The position numbers and the translations under genes were made by a program. 64,000 nt of DNA, from NCBI GenBank assembly GCA_017617715.1, contig JAFZVQ010000067.1, forward strand, positions 1 through 64,000, in the 5' to 3' direction. The stretch is from Bacteroidales bacterium. GTDB taxonomy: Bacteria > Bacteroidota > Bacteroidia > Bacteroidales > UBA932. Under the pieces are notes generated by a model. That model saw only the letters and a program-made list of their open reading frames with translations. It did no database searches and had not been told where the DNA came from. Positions 1 through 9,207 of this stretch are shown here, one piece after another; the stretch's first letter is position 1, and each line of letters opens with the position of its first letter.

Positions 1-1
1 C

Positions 2-91
2 GCCGGTGCACGCGCACGTAAGGCTGCTCTCGCACTCATGAAGGACCTCAAGGAGTTCCGTGCAGTTTCCGTTGCTGAGGCAAAGAAATAA
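2..91 (+). CDS. Histone H1-like protein, C-terminal fragment
   Basis: The last 29 codons of a gene that begins before the window, ending in TAA at 89-91. The visible tail is Ala/Lys/Arg-rich, with AGARARKAAL followed by LMKDLKEFR, and matches the C-terminal half of the short histone-H1/Hc1-like nucleoid proteins common in Bacteroidota (family knowledge; about 60 residues in full). These are thought to coat DNA. The 5' end and promoter are outside the window, so start and full length cannot be judged. Confidence 0.7.
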   Translation, partial: AGARARKAALALMKDLKEFRAVSVAEAKK

Positions 92-182
92 TTTGCAAAA
101 ATTTGATAAAATTCTTGCAACGTTCCTAAAACCAACTGCATCTATATTGCAGGTTTAGGTTTTAGTACACGTCTAAGGGTCG

Positions 183-217
183 AGGGCCGTGAGGCTGGCG
201 GCCCTTTGCTTTTTTAT
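183..217 (+). terminator. Rho-independent terminator after the histone-like gene
   Basis: AGGGCC (183-188) pairs with GGCCCT (200-205) around an 11-nt loop and is followed by a T-rich run. It lies about 90 bp after the histone-like stop and 24 bp before the next start, separating that gene from the downstream operon. Confidence 0.6.
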
Positions 218-240
218 CCTTCTTTTATTATATTTAGGCG

Positions 241-1950
241 ATGAAACGTGTGCTCGCCATAATCCTGGTCGCCCTGCTGCCATTAGCCGGAGAGCAGGCC
301 ATGCGTGCCCAGGAGGAACACAGGGCCCTCATCGTTCCCGTTAAATTCAACGATCTTCAGATCTCCACCCCCGCCGAAACCCTCGACAGCCTTGCCGGCG
401 AGCTCTCCAAATACTACAACGCCCAGTTCCGGGACAGCATAAACTTCGTTTTCGATGTTTTCCGCGAGGTGCCCGTCAACGGCAATTACGCTACCTTCGG
501 CACCAACCAGTCGTTCCGCAGGGACGCCCTAGCGCACAAGATGGCCCTCACCATCTACAAGACCCTCTACGACCAGATGGACTTCTCCATCTACGACAAC
601 GACAGGGACGGCTTCGTGAACGACATCATCCTCCTCACCCCCGGCATCCCTGAATCCGCCGGAGGCGGTGAAGACCAGTTCTGGCCGCAGTACATCGAGC
701 TGGAGAGCAAGGATATCCCCTACTCGCTCCGCATCCGCCTGCTGGGCTTCGCCATCGCTCCCGAGATGGATGCCTCCGGGAAGACCGTCGGCATCAGCAT
801 CATGGCCCATGAATTCGGGCACATCCTCGGGCTGAAGGATCTCTACGATACGGACGACGATTTCAGCGGAGGGACCTGCCCGGGCCTCGGCATCACCAGC
901 ATCATGGACCACGGTCTGGAAAACGATTCCGGCAACACCCCGCCCAACCTGAATGCCATCGAGCGCGAAATCCTCGGCACCGGGCGCTGCGTGGTGCTGG
1001 ATTCCGGCGGCGAATACGTCCTGGAGCCCATACACCGCGGCGGGCTCTACTTCAAGCTCCCCACCCAGGAAGAAAACAGGTACTACCTCATAGAAAACCG
1101 CTTTGCAGAGGGCTACGACGCCTATATCGGCGGCAGCGGCATGCTCATCTACAAGATAGACAAGTCCGGGAACGAGGCCGGTTATTCGAGCTACTACCAG
1201 CGCACCCTGACCGCCCTGGAAAGGTGGAAGAACAACCAGGTGAACTGCAACCCGGAGTTCCCCTGTGCATCGGTCGTGCCCGCCAAGGTGGACACCCTCG
1301 ACACCTCGGCCGTCTTCTGGCCGAAGGAAGGCCGAACGGTCTTCAGCCCCGGCGGCATAGCGCTCACGGACATCCGCAGGATGGCTGGCGGCGACATATC
1401 CTTCAAGGCCCTCGAGCCCGTGCGCATCCTCGAAAAGATGATCTACCAGACCAGCGCCACCTTCATCTGGACCGTTTCGGACGAACTGGGGCCGGTGGAC
1501 AGCTGCAAGTTCGAATGGTCTACTCGCAGCGGCCCCATAACGAGGGAAGACGGCATCCTCTCGGCGGACGGCAGCTACAGCTTCACCATACGCGGCCTGA
1601 ACCCGCGCACCACCTATAACTACAAGGCGAGCGTCTACTATGCCGACGGCGCGAGCTATTCGTCCGGCGGCAGGTTCGTCACCCGCAACTACCGCAAGGA
1701 CATCTTCCGCTTCATCTATCTGGGGGATGCCGCCAGAAACAGGGACGGTAGCTTCCAGGCCGGCGCGGCTATCCCGCTGGTGGTGTACAACTGCCTGGAA
1801 GAGGAGGTCTCCTGGACCTTCGACGGCAAGCCCGTGAGCCCGGGCCCGGACGGCCTCTGGAAGATCCCCGGGAGCGGCACCCTGAGAGCGGAGATAACCA
1901 ATGAAGACGGCAGCATAGATGTGATACTCAAGGAGATACGTGTGCAATGA
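241..1950 (+). CDS. Secreted M6-like (immune inhibitor A type) zinc metalloprotease
   Basis: A 569-residue predicted exported protein with an N-terminal signal peptide (basic start, hydrophobic stretch to about residue 22). The zinc motif HEFGH at residues 190-194 continues as ILGLKDLYD, giving the HExxHxxGxxD arrangement typical of M6 (immune inhibitor A) metallopeptidases; Asp200 would be the third zinc ligand. A DNDRDG acidic segment near residue 120 could bind calcium. The C-terminal third, from about residue 400, looks like a fibronectin-III/immunoglobulin-type beta module. It heads a six-gene run in which every downstream gene overlaps or nearly abuts the one before. Its substrate is unknown. 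It may be an ordinary secreted protease or the maturation protease of the cassette below; only the coupling supports the latter. Confidence 0.8.
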   Translation: MKRVLAIILVALLPLAGEQAMRAQEEHRALIVPVKFNDLQISTPAETLDSLAGELSKYYNAQFRDSINFVFDVFREVPVNGNYATFGTNQSFRRDALAHKMALTIYKTLYDQMDFSIYDNDRDGFVNDIILLTPGIPESAGGGEDQFWPQYIELESKDIPYSLRIRLLGFAIAPEMDASGKTVGISIMAHEFGHILGLKDLYDTDDDFSGGTCPGLGITSIMDHGLENDSGNTPPNLNAIEREILGTGRCVVLDSGGEYVLEPIHRGGLYFKLPTQEENRYYLIENRFAEGYDAYIGGSGMLIYKIDKSGNEAGYSSYYQRTLTALERWKNNQVNCNPEFPCASVVPAKVDTLDTSAVFWPKEGRTVFSPGGIALTDIRRMAGGDISFKALEPVRILEKMIYQTSATFIWTVSDELGPVDSCKFEWSTRSGPITREDGILSADGSYSFTIRGLNPRTTYNYKASVYYADGASYSSGGRFVTRNYRKDIFRFIYLGDAARNRDGSFQAGAAIPLVVYNCLEEEVSWTFDGKPVSPGPDGLWKIPGSGTLRAEITNEDGSIDVILKEIRVQ

Positions 1951-2351
1951 GAAACTGGCCCATCATAACCCTCATGCTGGTAGCAGCCCTGTTCATGGGA
2001 TGCAACCAGGCCGACCTGTCGGAAGACTTCCAGGCCAACGACCAGCTGCGCATGGAGATCAAGGGCTACGTCACCTTCAGCTACGATCCCCTCAACTGCC
2101 AGGTCGGTTTCAACCGGCAAAACTGCGATTTCCGCGTCCACTCCGACAACATGTCGGATTTCTTCTCGATCACGCTCGAGGAGATGCCTGCCAACACCGG
2201 CCAGACGATAGACGGCACGGCAACCTGGACCACCGGTGACGACCTGCATACCAAAAAGACCAGCTTCGATGTGGTTAAGATACAGGGCAGCAAGATATGG
2301 CTCTGGTCGCCGGACAGCCGCATCGCTGCCGTGGTGCAAGCATTGTATTGA
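1947..2351 (+). CDS. Small lipoprotein of unknown function
   Basis: A 134-residue protein whose start overlaps the metalloprotease stop (ATGA at 1947-1950), so the two are probably translationally coupled. The N-terminus is a lipoprotein signal with lipobox LFMGC near residue 19, giving an acylated cysteine after processing. The rest is polar, with no recognised domain. It precedes the kinase-like gene by a single nucleotide. I do not recognise the family. It could be a surface partner or inhibitor of the protease, or a substrate of the export cassette; none of these is shown by the sequence. Confidence 0.65.
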   Translation: MRNWPIITLMLVAALFMGCNQADLSEDFQANDQLRMEIKGYVTFSYDPLNCQVGFNRQNCDFRVHSDNMSDFFSITLEEMPANTGQTIDGTATWTTGDDLHTKKTSFDVVKIQGSKIWLWSPDSRIAAVVQALY

Positions 2352-2352
2352 T

Positions 2353-3243
2353 ATGATTACGAATTATTATAAAGTAGCAGGGTTCGTGTTCGGCATCAGC
2401 ATGCCGGACGGGGATCCTTTCGGATTGACTGGAAAGGACGGATTGGCAAACCTGAAGCCGTTCGAATGCAACGGCGGCGGGGCCGATGAGATCTTCCGCC
2501 TGACCGTGGCGGACGGCCTCGAGGCCCTTCCGGCGAAGCCCATCTACCGCACGGACGACGGGCCGGGCTTCCCGGAGATAGCCCTCTTCGAGTCCGAAGG
2601 CGGATGGATCGCAAGGGTGAAACCCCTCCCCCATCTGCCTGAGGCATCCATCATGTGGATGAGCCGGGATTTCTCCGAAATCCGCCTCCAGTTCCTGGAC
2701 GCTCGCGAGCGGAATTTCGCCCTCAACAACGCCCTGATGCTTGCTTTCGCGTTCGCCACCGCCCGCAGGGGCGCCCTGGAGATGCATTCGTCGGTAGTGA
2801 TGAACGGCGGCAAGGGGTACCTGTTCCTGGGCAGGAGCGGCACTGGCAAGAGCACCCATAGCCAGCTGTGGATTAAGCACATACCCGGCACGGAACTCCT
2901 CAACGACGACAACCCCATCCTCCGCCTGATGCCGGACGGCAGCGTGCGGGTGTTCGGGTCGCCGTGGAGCGGAAAGACCCCCTGCTACAAGGCCAAGGAC
3001 GTGCCCGCCGGGGCGATAGTCAGCCTCAGGCAGGCACCATACAACAAGATAGAACGCCTTCCCGGCATCAAGGCATATGCCACCCTGATGTCTTCGGCAT
3101 CCGCCTTCCGCCCGTTCAGTGAACTCGCGGACGGATGGCACCGGACCATCGAGGGAATCGTGGGCAGGATCCCCTGCTACCAGCTGGATTGCCTGCCGGA
3201 CCGGGAGGCCGCGGAACTTTGTTACGGAACTGTGAATGGATAA
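2353..3243 (+). CDS. HPr-kinase/PEPCK-like P-loop protein of a peptide-maturation cassette
   Basis: 296 residues if it starts at ATG 2353, one base after the previous stop; an open frame extends upstream but would overlap the lipoprotein gene. Residues 140-200 carry the HPr kinase/phosphatase-like core: a His at 145, the Walker A sequence GRSGTGKST (160-168) and an acidic NDDN segment near 185. It lacks the rest of a true HprK and resembles the stand-alone HPrK-like proteins found beside PqqD-like proteins in RiPP clusters, some of which phosphorylate a precursor peptide (the lasso peptide kinase of paeninodin is a known example). The N-terminal 130 residues are unassigned. It overlaps the S24/S26 peptidase gene by 8 bp. 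Kinase activity and substrate are inference. Confidence 0.7.
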   Translation: MITNYYKVAGFVFGISMPDGDPFGLTGKDGLANLKPFECNGGGADEIFRLTVADGLEALPAKPIYRTDDGPGFPEIALFESEGGWIARVKPLPHLPEASIMWMSRDFSEIRLQFLDARERNFALNNALMLAFAFATARRGALEMHSSVVMNGGKGYLFLGRSGTGKSTHSQLWIKHIPGTELLNDDNPILRLMPDGSVRVFGSPWSGKTPCYKAKDVPAGAIVSLRQAPYNKIERLPGIKAYATLMSSASAFRPFSELADGWHRTIEGIVGRIPCYQLDCLPDREAAELCYGTVNG

Positions 3244-3661
3244 GCGGGTAGTTGCAAACGAGCTGCTGCTGGAAGAAGCGGCCAGCCTGATGAATGAAGG
3301 GCGCGAGGTGAATTTCACGCCCCTCGGGGGCAGCATGCTCCCCTTTATCAATGGCGGCAAGGACAGCGTCCGCCTGCAGAAGAAGGCAGATGTTGCCGTG
3401 GGCGACATCGTGCTGGTGCGCCTCCCCGGCCCACGCTATGTGCTGCACCGGGTGATCAGGGTGGATGGCGACGCCCTCACCCTGATGGGAGACGGCAACA
3501 TCGCCGGCACCGAGTCCTGCACCAAGGGCGACGTGCTGGGCACCGTGGTCGCCATTGTGAAAGAGAAGCGCACCGTCATCCCGGGCAAAGCCCGCCTGTG
3601 GCACGCGCTCAAACCTATAAGACGTTATTTATTAGCAATATACAGAAGAATCGCATTATGA
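3236..3661 (+). CDS. S24/S26 family peptidase, signal-peptidase-like with Ser/His dyad
   Basis: A 141-residue serine peptidase of the signal peptidase/LexA fold. The nucleophile is Ser33 in GGSMLPF. Where bacterial signal peptidase I has its catalytic lysine, this protein has YVLHRVI with His71, the Ser/His arrangement of ER-type and SipW-type signal peptidases. MGDGN at 84-88 fits the following conserved box. No N-terminal membrane anchor is visible; a basic, partly hydrophobic C-terminus could associate with membrane. It overlaps both neighbours (8 bp upstream, ATGA downstream). In this context it probably cleaves a leader from an exported peptide, replacing the C39 domain that the adjacent ABC protein lacks. 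That role is inferred. Confidence 0.8.
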   Translation: MDKRVVANELLLEEAASLMNEGREVNFTPLGGSMLPFINGGKDSVRLQKKADVAVGDIVLVRLPGPRYVLHRVIRVDGDALTLMGDGNIAGTESCTKGDVLGTVVAIVKEKRTVIPGKARLWHALKPIRRYLLAIYRRIAL

Positions 3662-3927
3662 AGATTAAAGATGGATTCACCCTCCGCACCATGCTCGGAG
3701 AGAATATCGTGGTAGGCGAAGGCCTCTCGCAGGTCAATTTCAACAAGCTCATCTCCCTCAACGAAACTGCTGCCTTCCTCTGGAAGGAAGTGCAGGGAAA
3801 GACGTTTGGCAAAGAAGACCTGGTGAAGCTTCTGCTCGACAACTATGAAGTGGAAGAAGAGCGCGCCGCAGCCGATGTGGACAAGCTCATCGACACCTGG
3901 ATCAAAGAAGGAATAATAGAAGAATGA
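3658..3927 (+). CDS. PqqD-like protein (RiPP recognition element)
   Basis: 89 residues from ATG 3658, which overlaps the previous stop as ATGA; an upstream TTG start would intrude into the peptidase gene. Length, the central LNETAAFLWKEVQG segment and the acidic C-terminal helix (VDKLIDTWIKEG) fit the PqqD family, a winged-helix fold that binds the leader of ribosomally made peptides and delivers it to modifying enzymes. It overlaps the exporter gene by ATGA (3924-3927). A PqqD-like gene between a peptidase and an exporter is the strongest sign that this operon handles a peptide. I see no short precursor ORF nearby. Confidence 0.8.
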   Translation: MKIKDGFTLRTMLGENIVVGEGLSQVNFNKLISLNETAAFLWKEVQGKTFGKEDLVKLLLDNYEVEEERAAADVDKLIDTWIKEGIIEE

Positions 3928-5546
3928 AAAGTTTCCGCAGTTGCATGAAGGCCCTCTACGGGATGTCCGCGCCGGTGAGGTGGCGGATGCTCGTTAGCGT
4001 GCTCATTGGCATCGCCCGCATTGCCGCATCCCTGGCATTCGTGTGGGCGAGCAAACATCTGGTGGACATCGCCACCAAGGTCAGCGAAGACCCGCTCCGG
4101 CACGGCATCATCATCTTCGTATGCGTGCTGGTCTTCCAGCTGGGAGTGATCGTGCTGGCCAACTGGTGGGACGGGTACTGCGAGGTGAAGGCCCGCAACC
4201 GCCTGCGTCTCGACACCTTTGCGCACGTGATGCGCAGCCGCTGGGACGGGCGCGAGCGTTTCCTCTCCGGCGACACGGTGAACCGTCTCGAGGAGGATAT
4301 CCGCGTGGTGGCGGAGCTGCTCATCAGCCGCATCCCCGGCATGGTGATCACCTTCTTCCAGCTCATCGCTGCATCGGTCTACCTGCTTTATCTGGCCCCC
4401 AACCTGCTCTGGGTGCTGCTCATACTCATGTTCTCCGCCGTGTTCGGCTCAAAGATGTTCTTCCGCCAGCTGCGCAAACTGATGGCCCGCATCCGCGCCC
4501 GCGAGAGCGAGCTCCAGCAGCACATGCAGGAGAGCCTGCAGCACCGCGTGCTCGTGCTCACCATCACCAATCTCGAGCGCGTGCTGAGCAAGTTTGGATG
4601 GATGCAGGACGATATTGAGGACAACACCCGCAAGCGCCTGAACTACAATGCGGTAGCCCGCGGACTCATGTTCCTCGGCTTCCAGGCCGGGCACGCCGCC
4701 GCCTTCATATGGGGTGTGGTGGGTATCATCCACGGAACCGTGACCTACGGTATGATGACCGCGTTCCTGCAACTGGTCGGCCAGGTGCAGAGACCCATCG
4801 CCGAGTTCGGCCGCCAGGTGCCCGCGTTCATCCTCGCGCTCACTTCGGTGGAGCGCATCATGGAACTCCTCGAGCTGGAGGAAGAGCCGTCCGCCAAGGC
4901 GATAATGCTGAAGGGCGCGCCCGAGGTGGAAGTTTCGCACGTCAGCTATTCCTATCCGGATTCCAGCGAGACCGTGCTGAAGGATTTCTCCTGCAGCTTC
5001 CCCGCCGGGTCCTTCACCGTCGTGGCCGGCCCTACCGGTTCCGGCAAGAGCACCCTCATCCGCCTGATACTGGGGCTCCTGAAGCCCACCGACGGTTCCA
5101 TCCTGATTGGCGGAAAGAAGGCCGGATCGGCCCTCCGCGGCAATTTCATGTTCATCCCGCAGGGAAATTCGCTGCTAAGCGGGACCGTACGCACCAACCT
5201 GCAGCTTGCCGCACCCACGGCCACTGAAGACCAGATACGCGAGGCCCTGGAGACTGCCATGGCGGGATTCGTGTTCGAGCTTCCCAAGGGTCTGGACACT
5301 CCCTGCGGCGAGGTGGGCAGCGGCCTGAGCGAAGGCCAGTGCCAGCGCATCGCCATCGCCCGCGGACTCCTGCGCCCCGGCGGCGTGCTGATCATGGACG
5401 AGGCCACCTCCGCCCTCGACGACGCTACAGAAGAAAAGCTGCTGCAGAACATCTGCAACAGCTATCACGGTCGCAAGACCATCATCTTCATCTCCCACCG
5501 CCAGGCCGCCATGAAGTATGCGGATGCAGTGGTGAAGGTTGGTTAA
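3924..5546 (+). CDS. ABC exporter (fused permease/ATPase) of the PqqD cassette
   Basis: 540 residues. Residues 1-305 are an exporter-type transmembrane domain with about six hydrophobic segments; residues 335-540 are the nucleotide-binding domain with Walker A GPTGSGKST (369-377), signature LSEGQCQR (468-475) and Walker B VLIMDEAT (488-495). There is no N-terminal C39 peptidase domain, consistent with a separate peptidase gene upstream. It is the last gene of the coupled operon; its stop directly abuts the convergent tpiA stop. The likely role is export of a peptide recognised by the PqqD-like protein. Family knowledge alone would also allow lipid or drug export. Confidence 0.85.
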   Translation: MKSFRSCMKALYGMSAPVRWRMLVSVLIGIARIAASLAFVWASKHLVDIATKVSEDPLRHGIIIFVCVLVFQLGVIVLANWWDGYCEVKARNRLRLDTFAHVMRSRWDGRERFLSGDTVNRLEEDIRVVAELLISRIPGMVITFFQLIAASVYLLYLAPNLLWVLLILMFSAVFGSKMFFRQLRKLMARIRARESELQQHMQESLQHRVLVLTITNLERVLSKFGWMQDDIEDNTRKRLNYNAVARGLMFLGFQAGHAAAFIWGVVGIIHGTVTYGMMTAFLQLVGQVQRPIAEFGRQVPAFILALTSVERIMELLELEEEPSAKAIMLKGAPEVEVSHVSYSYPDSSETVLKDFSCSFPAGSFTVVAGPTGSGKSTLIRLILGLLKPTDGSILIGGKKAGSALRGNFMFIPQGNSLLSGTVRTNLQLAAPTATEDQIREALETAMAGFVFELPKGLDTPCGEVGSGLSEGQCQRIAIARGLLRPGGVLIMDEATSALDDATEEKLLQNICNSYHGRKTIIFISHRQAAMKYADAVVKVG

Positions 5547-6302
5547 TTAAAAGGAAACCGCAATTCCGATAAAATCTTCGGCTTTAAGGGCAGCGCCACC
5601 GATTAATCCACCATCGATGTCGGGCTGGGCGAAGAGTTCCTTTGCATTTGAAGGCTTGCAGCTGCCGCCGTAGAGGATGGTGGTGTCGTCGGCAACCTTG
5701 GCGCCGAACTTGCCGGCAAGGACCTTGCGGATGCAGGCGTGGATTTCCTGGGCCTGCTCTGCGGTAGCGGTCTTGCCAGTGCCGATTGCCCAGACGGGCT
5801 CATAGGCGATCACGATGTTCTTCATGTCTTCTGCGGTGAAGTGGAAGAGAACGTTCTCGGTCTGGGTCTTCACGACATCGAAATGCTTGCCTGCCTCGCG
5901 CTCGTCGAGATTCTCGCCGACGCAGAGGATGACCTTCAGGCCAGCCGCAAGCGCGAGCTGCGCCTTGTCTACGAGCTTGGCATCGGTCTCGCCGTAGTAC
6001 TGACGGCGCTCGGAGTGGCCGAGGATGGTCCAGCCAGCACCGGTGGACTTGATCATGCCGACGGAGATCTCGCCGGTGTAGGCGCCTTTCTCCTTGTCTG
6101 CGCAGTTCTGTGCGGAGAGTTCCACGCGGGTGCCCTTTACCACTTCCGCGACGGGGCAGAGATGGGTGAAGGGGGTGGCTACGATGAGGCCGACCTCTGC
6201 GGGAACTTCCTTGGATTTTTCAACTACTTCTTTTGCGAGCTGTACGCCCTCGGGAACGGTGGTGTTCATTTTCCAGTTCCCTGCAACAATGTTCTTTCTC
6301 AT
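5547..6302 (-). CDS. tpiA: Triosephosphate isomerase
   Basis: 251 residues, the normal length, interconverting dihydroxyacetone phosphate and glyceraldehyde 3-phosphate in glycolysis. The start is set by [13 protein letters not shown], the conserved N-terminus with the substrate-binding Asn and Lys; open frame upstream of this Met is not part of the gene. The catalytic His lies in ILGHSERR and the catalytic Glu in [11 protein letters not shown]. Phosphate-binding glycines appear in LYGGSCKP and GLIGGAALK. It is convergent with the ABC exporter with no gap, and divergent from tyrS across about 80 bp. Confidence 0.97.
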   Translation of the reverse strand: MRKNIVAGNWKMNTTVPEGVQLAKEVVEKSKEVPAEVGLIVATPFTHLCPVAEVVKGTRVELSAQNCADKEKGAYTGEISVGMIKSTGAGWTILGHSERRQYYGETDAKLVDKAQLALAAGLKVILCVGENLDEREAGKHFDVVKTQTENVLFHFTAEDMKNIVIAYEPVWAIGTGKTATAEQAQEIHACIRKVLAGKFGAKVADDTTILYGGSCKPSNAKELFAQPDIDGGLIGGAALKAEDFIGIAVSF

Positions 6303-6331
6303 ATCTGGTATATAATGTATTTTCGCAGTTG

Positions 6332-6339
6332 CAAATTTA
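6332..6339 (-). promoter_or_regulatory. Possible -7 promoter element for tpiA
   Basis: The minus strand reads TAAATTTG, matching the Bacteroidota -7 consensus TAnnTTTG, 29 bp upstream of the tpiA start. I do not see a well-spaced -33 TTTG, so this is only a candidate. Confidence 0.35.
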
Positions 6340-6381
6340 GCAATAAATAGCCAAATTTGTAGGTTATTAGATAATGATTCG

Positions 6382-7674
6382 ATGAAGAATTTTGTAGAAG
6401 AACTGAAATGGCGCGGGATGATACACGACATCACCCCCGGAACCGAAGAAGAACTGGCCAAAGGACCCATGTCGGCATACGTCGGAATCGACCCTACAGG
6501 TGATTCCCTGCACATCGGGCACCTTGTGAGCATAATGATACTGAAACACTTCCAGGCATGCGGCAACAAGCCCTTCGCACTGGTGGGCGGTGCCACCGGC
6601 ATGATAGGCGACCCTTCCATGAAGAGCGCGGAACGCAACCTTCTGGACGAGGCCACCCTGGCCCACAACGTGGCTTGCATCAAGGCCCAGTTGGGCAAGT
6701 TCCTGGATTTCGAATCCGACGCCCCCAACAAGGCTGAACTGGTGAACAACTACGACTGGATGAAAGACTACACTTTCATCAACTTCACCCGCGACATAGG
6801 CAAGCTCATCACCGTCAACTACATGATGAGCAAGGATTCCGTGAAGAAGCGCCTCGAGCGCAACGCCAGCGAAGGCATGTCCTTCACCGAATTCACCTAC
6901 CAGCTGCTCCAGGGCTACGATTTCCTGTACCTCTACCAGCACCACAACGTCCGCCTTCAGCTGGGCGGCGCCGACCAGTGGGGCAACATCACCACCGGCA
7001 CCGAGCTCATCCGCCGCACCGGCGCGGGCGAGGCATTCGGCCTTACCTGCCCCCTCATCACCAAGGCCGACGGCGGCAAGTTCGGAAAGACCGAGAAGGG
7101 CAACATCTGGCTCGACCCTGCCCGCACCAGCCCCTACCAATTCTACCAGTTCTGGCTCAACGTGAGCGACAGCGACGCCGAGCGCTACATCAAGATATTC
7201 ACCCTGCTCGACCGCGAGACTATCGAATCCGCCATCGAGGAGCACAGGGCAGCTCCCGAGCGCCGCTCCCTCCAGCAGCTCCTCGCCCGCGAGGTCACGG
7301 TGATGGTGCACGGCCAGGCCGAATACGACAACGCCGTCCGCGCCTCCCGCATACTCTTCGGCAAGGCAACTTCCGACGACCTCCGCCAGCTCGACGAAAA
7401 GACCTTCCTCGACGTGTTCGACGGCGTGCCCACATTCGAAATCGACCGCTCCAAACTCCCACTGGGCATCCTGGACGCCCTCGCAGTGGAGACTTCCATC
7501 TTCCCGTCCAAGGGTGAGGCCCGCAAGATGATCCAGGGCAACGGATTCAGCGTGAACAAGGAAAAGTTCACCGACTTCACCGCATCCCTCTCAGAGGCCG
7601 ACATTATCGACGGCAAATACATACTCGCCCAGAAGGGCAAGAAGGACTACTATATAATCAAAGTCAATGGATAA
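6382..7674 (+). CDS. tyrS: Tyrosyl-tRNA synthetase
   Basis: 430 residues, charging tRNA-Tyr. Class I signatures are present: HIGHL near residue 46 after [10 protein letters not shown], the TyrRS box [11 protein letters not shown], and KFGKT as the KMSKS-loop equivalent. The C-terminal 70 residues form the S4-like RNA-binding domain ([19 protein letters not shown]). Start ATG 6382. It overlaps rbfA by 8 bp, and rbfA in turn overlaps the permease gene, forming a three-gene operon. Confidence 0.97.
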   Translation: MKNFVEELKWRGMIHDITPGTEEELAKGPMSAYVGIDPTGDSLHIGHLVSIMILKHFQACGNKPFALVGGATGMIGDPSMKSAERNLLDEATLAHNVACIKAQLGKFLDFESDAPNKAELVNNYDWMKDYTFINFTRDIGKLITVNYMMSKDSVKKRLERNASEGMSFTEFTYQLLQGYDFLYLYQHHNVRLQLGGADQWGNITTGTELIRRTGAGEAFGLTCPLITKADGGKFGKTEKGNIWLDPARTSPYQFYQFWLNVSDSDAERYIKIFTLLDRETIESAIEEHRAAPERRSLQQLLAREVTVMVHGQAEYDNAVRASRILFGKATSDDLRQLDEKTFLDVFDGVPTFEIDRSKLPLGILDALAVETSIFPSKGEARKMIQGNGFSVNKEKFTDFTASLSEADIIDGKYILAQKGKKDYYIIKVNG

Positions 7675-8017
7675 CAAACCTGCAGGCACCCGCCAGCTCA
7701 AGGTGGCCCGGGAAATCCAGCGCGACCTTGCCGAAATAATACGCAGCAAGGGCATGTCCGCGTTCGGCGGAGCCATGGTCACGGTCAGCGAGGTGCGCAT
7801 CAGTCCCGACCTGAGCATCGCCAAGGTGTTCGTGAGCATCTTCCCCTCCGACAAGCAGGCCGCCGTGATGCAGATACTCGAGGAGAACAAGAGGACACTC
7901 CGCGGCGAACTCGGCCGCCAGGTGGCCTCCCAGCTCCGTATAGTGCCGGAGATAGATTTCCATCTCGACACCACGCTGGACTACGCCGAACACATCGACG
8001 AACTCCTCCGCAAATGA
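7667..8017 (+). CDS. rbfA: Ribosome-binding factor A
   Basis: 116 residues. RbfA is a KH-like 30S maturation factor acting on the 16S rRNA 5' region. N-terminal [17 protein letters not shown], central [20 protein letters not shown] and C-terminal [20 protein letters not shown] match the family, including the final helix that packs near the KH domain. It is coupled on both sides: 8-bp overlap with tyrS and ATGA overlap with the permease gene. Confidence 0.95.
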   Translation: MDNKPAGTRQLKVAREIQRDLAEIIRSKGMSAFGGAMVTVSEVRISPDLSIAKVFVSIFPSDKQAAVMQILEENKRTLRGELGRQVASQLRIVPEIDFHLDTTLDYAEHIDELLRK

Positions 8018-9207
8018 ATTTTCCGCTGTTCATAGCGCGCCGGTACCTGTTCGCAAAGAAATCCCACAATGTAATAAACGTGATTTCCGCGATCAGCGCC
8101 ATAGGGATGGCGATAGGCACGGCAGCCCTCATCCTCATCCTGAGCGTCTATAACGGCTTCGACGACATTATCCGCAAGAACCTCGGCGACATCTCTCCCG
8201 ACCTCCTCATGACAGGCCCGGGAGGGATAGCCAAGTTCGTCCCGGATTCAGCCCTGACCGACGCCCTATGCGCCGATCCCAGGGTGGAGAGCGTGCAGTT
8301 CACCCTCCAGGACAACGTGTTCCTCACCTACGCCGGCAAGCAGTGCATCGCGAAGGCAAAGGGCGTGGAGGATGGATTCGGGGACGTGAACAACATAGGC
8401 AAACATGTCAGCGAAGGCGTGTTCCAGCTCCGCAGGGGCGACATGCCGCTTGCCGCCGTGGGCTCCGGGGTGGCTTCAAAGCTCGGCCTGCATCCCCGTT
8501 TCACCGACCCGCTGATGCTCTACTACCCAGACCGTGAAGCGGGCATTTCCATCAGCGACCCCACCTCGTCCGCCCGCAGCGCCAGGGTGTTTCCCTCCGG
8601 AATCCTGGCCATCAGCAGCGACAAGGACGCCGAACTCGTGATTGTGCCCCTGCACATAATGCAGACGCTGCTTGGCGCCGGCGACAATCTGGTGAGCGGG
8701 GTGGAAATCCACCTGAAAGACAGCAGCCCGCGTGCCGTGAGGCGCTTCAAGCGCGACTACGCCTCCCGCGCGGAACTTCTGGACCGTTATGAGCAGGAGC
8801 CCACACTGTTCAAGATGATGAAGTACGAAAAGGCGGCGGTGTTCCTCATCCTCATCTTCGTGGTGCTGATCGTGGCCCTCAACATCTACGGTTCGCTCTC
8901 CATGCTCATTATCGAAAAGGAGGACGACATAGCCACGCTGCGCGCAATGGGGGCCACGGACGCGCTAGTGCGGCGCATCTTCGTGCTGGAAGGGTGGCTG
9001 ATTTCGTTGTGCGGGCTCGCAGCCGGCCTGGTCGCGGGCATAGCACTGGCGCTGCTGCAGCAGCACTTAGGCCTCGTGAAGATGCCGGGCAACTTCATAG
9101 TGACGGCCTACCCGGTGGTCCAGAAAGTCACGGACGTGCTCCTGACGGTCGCGGGCGTGGCCCTGACGGGGCTGGGAATATCGCTGTTCGCCGCCCGGAG
9201 GCGCTAG
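8014..9207 (+). CDS. LolC/E-type ABC permease (FtsX-like family)
   Basis: 397 residues in the MacB/FtsX permease superfamily. An N-terminal membrane segment follows FPLFIARRYLFAKKS, then comes a roughly 220-residue periplasmic domain, then three membrane helices near 275-300, 325-350 and 370-390. The signature IEKEDDIATLRAMGA sits after the second helix, as in LolC/LolE. It probably takes part in releasing lipoproteins from the inner membrane, together with an ATPase encoded elsewhere. The start overlaps the rbfA stop by ATGA. Its stop overlaps the stop of the convergent S4-domain gene by 4 bp. Confidence 0.85.
   Translation: MNFPLFIARRYLFAKKSHNVINVISAISAIGMAIGTAALILILSVYNGFDDIIRKNLGDISPDLLMTGPGGIAKFVPDSALTDALCADPRVESVQFTLQDNVFLTYAGKQCIAKAKGVEDGFGDVNNIGKHVSEGVFQLRRGDMPLAAVGSGVASKLGLHPRFTDPLMLYYPDREAGISISDPTSSARSARVFPSGILAISSDKDAELVIVPLHIMQTLLGAGDNLVSGVEIHLKDSSPRAVRRFKRDYASRAELLDRYEQEPTLFKMMKYEKAAVFLILIFVVLIVALNIYGSLSMLIIEKEDDIATLRAMGATDALVRRIFVLEGWLISLCGLAAGLVAGIALALLQQHLGLVKMPGNFIVTAYPVVQKVTDVLLTVAGVALTGLGISLFAARRR

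Noticed and set aside
241..5546. A lasso peptide cluster
   Set aside because: There is no asparagine-synthetase-like cyclase and no transglutaminase-like B2 protein, and no precursor next to the PqqD-like gene.
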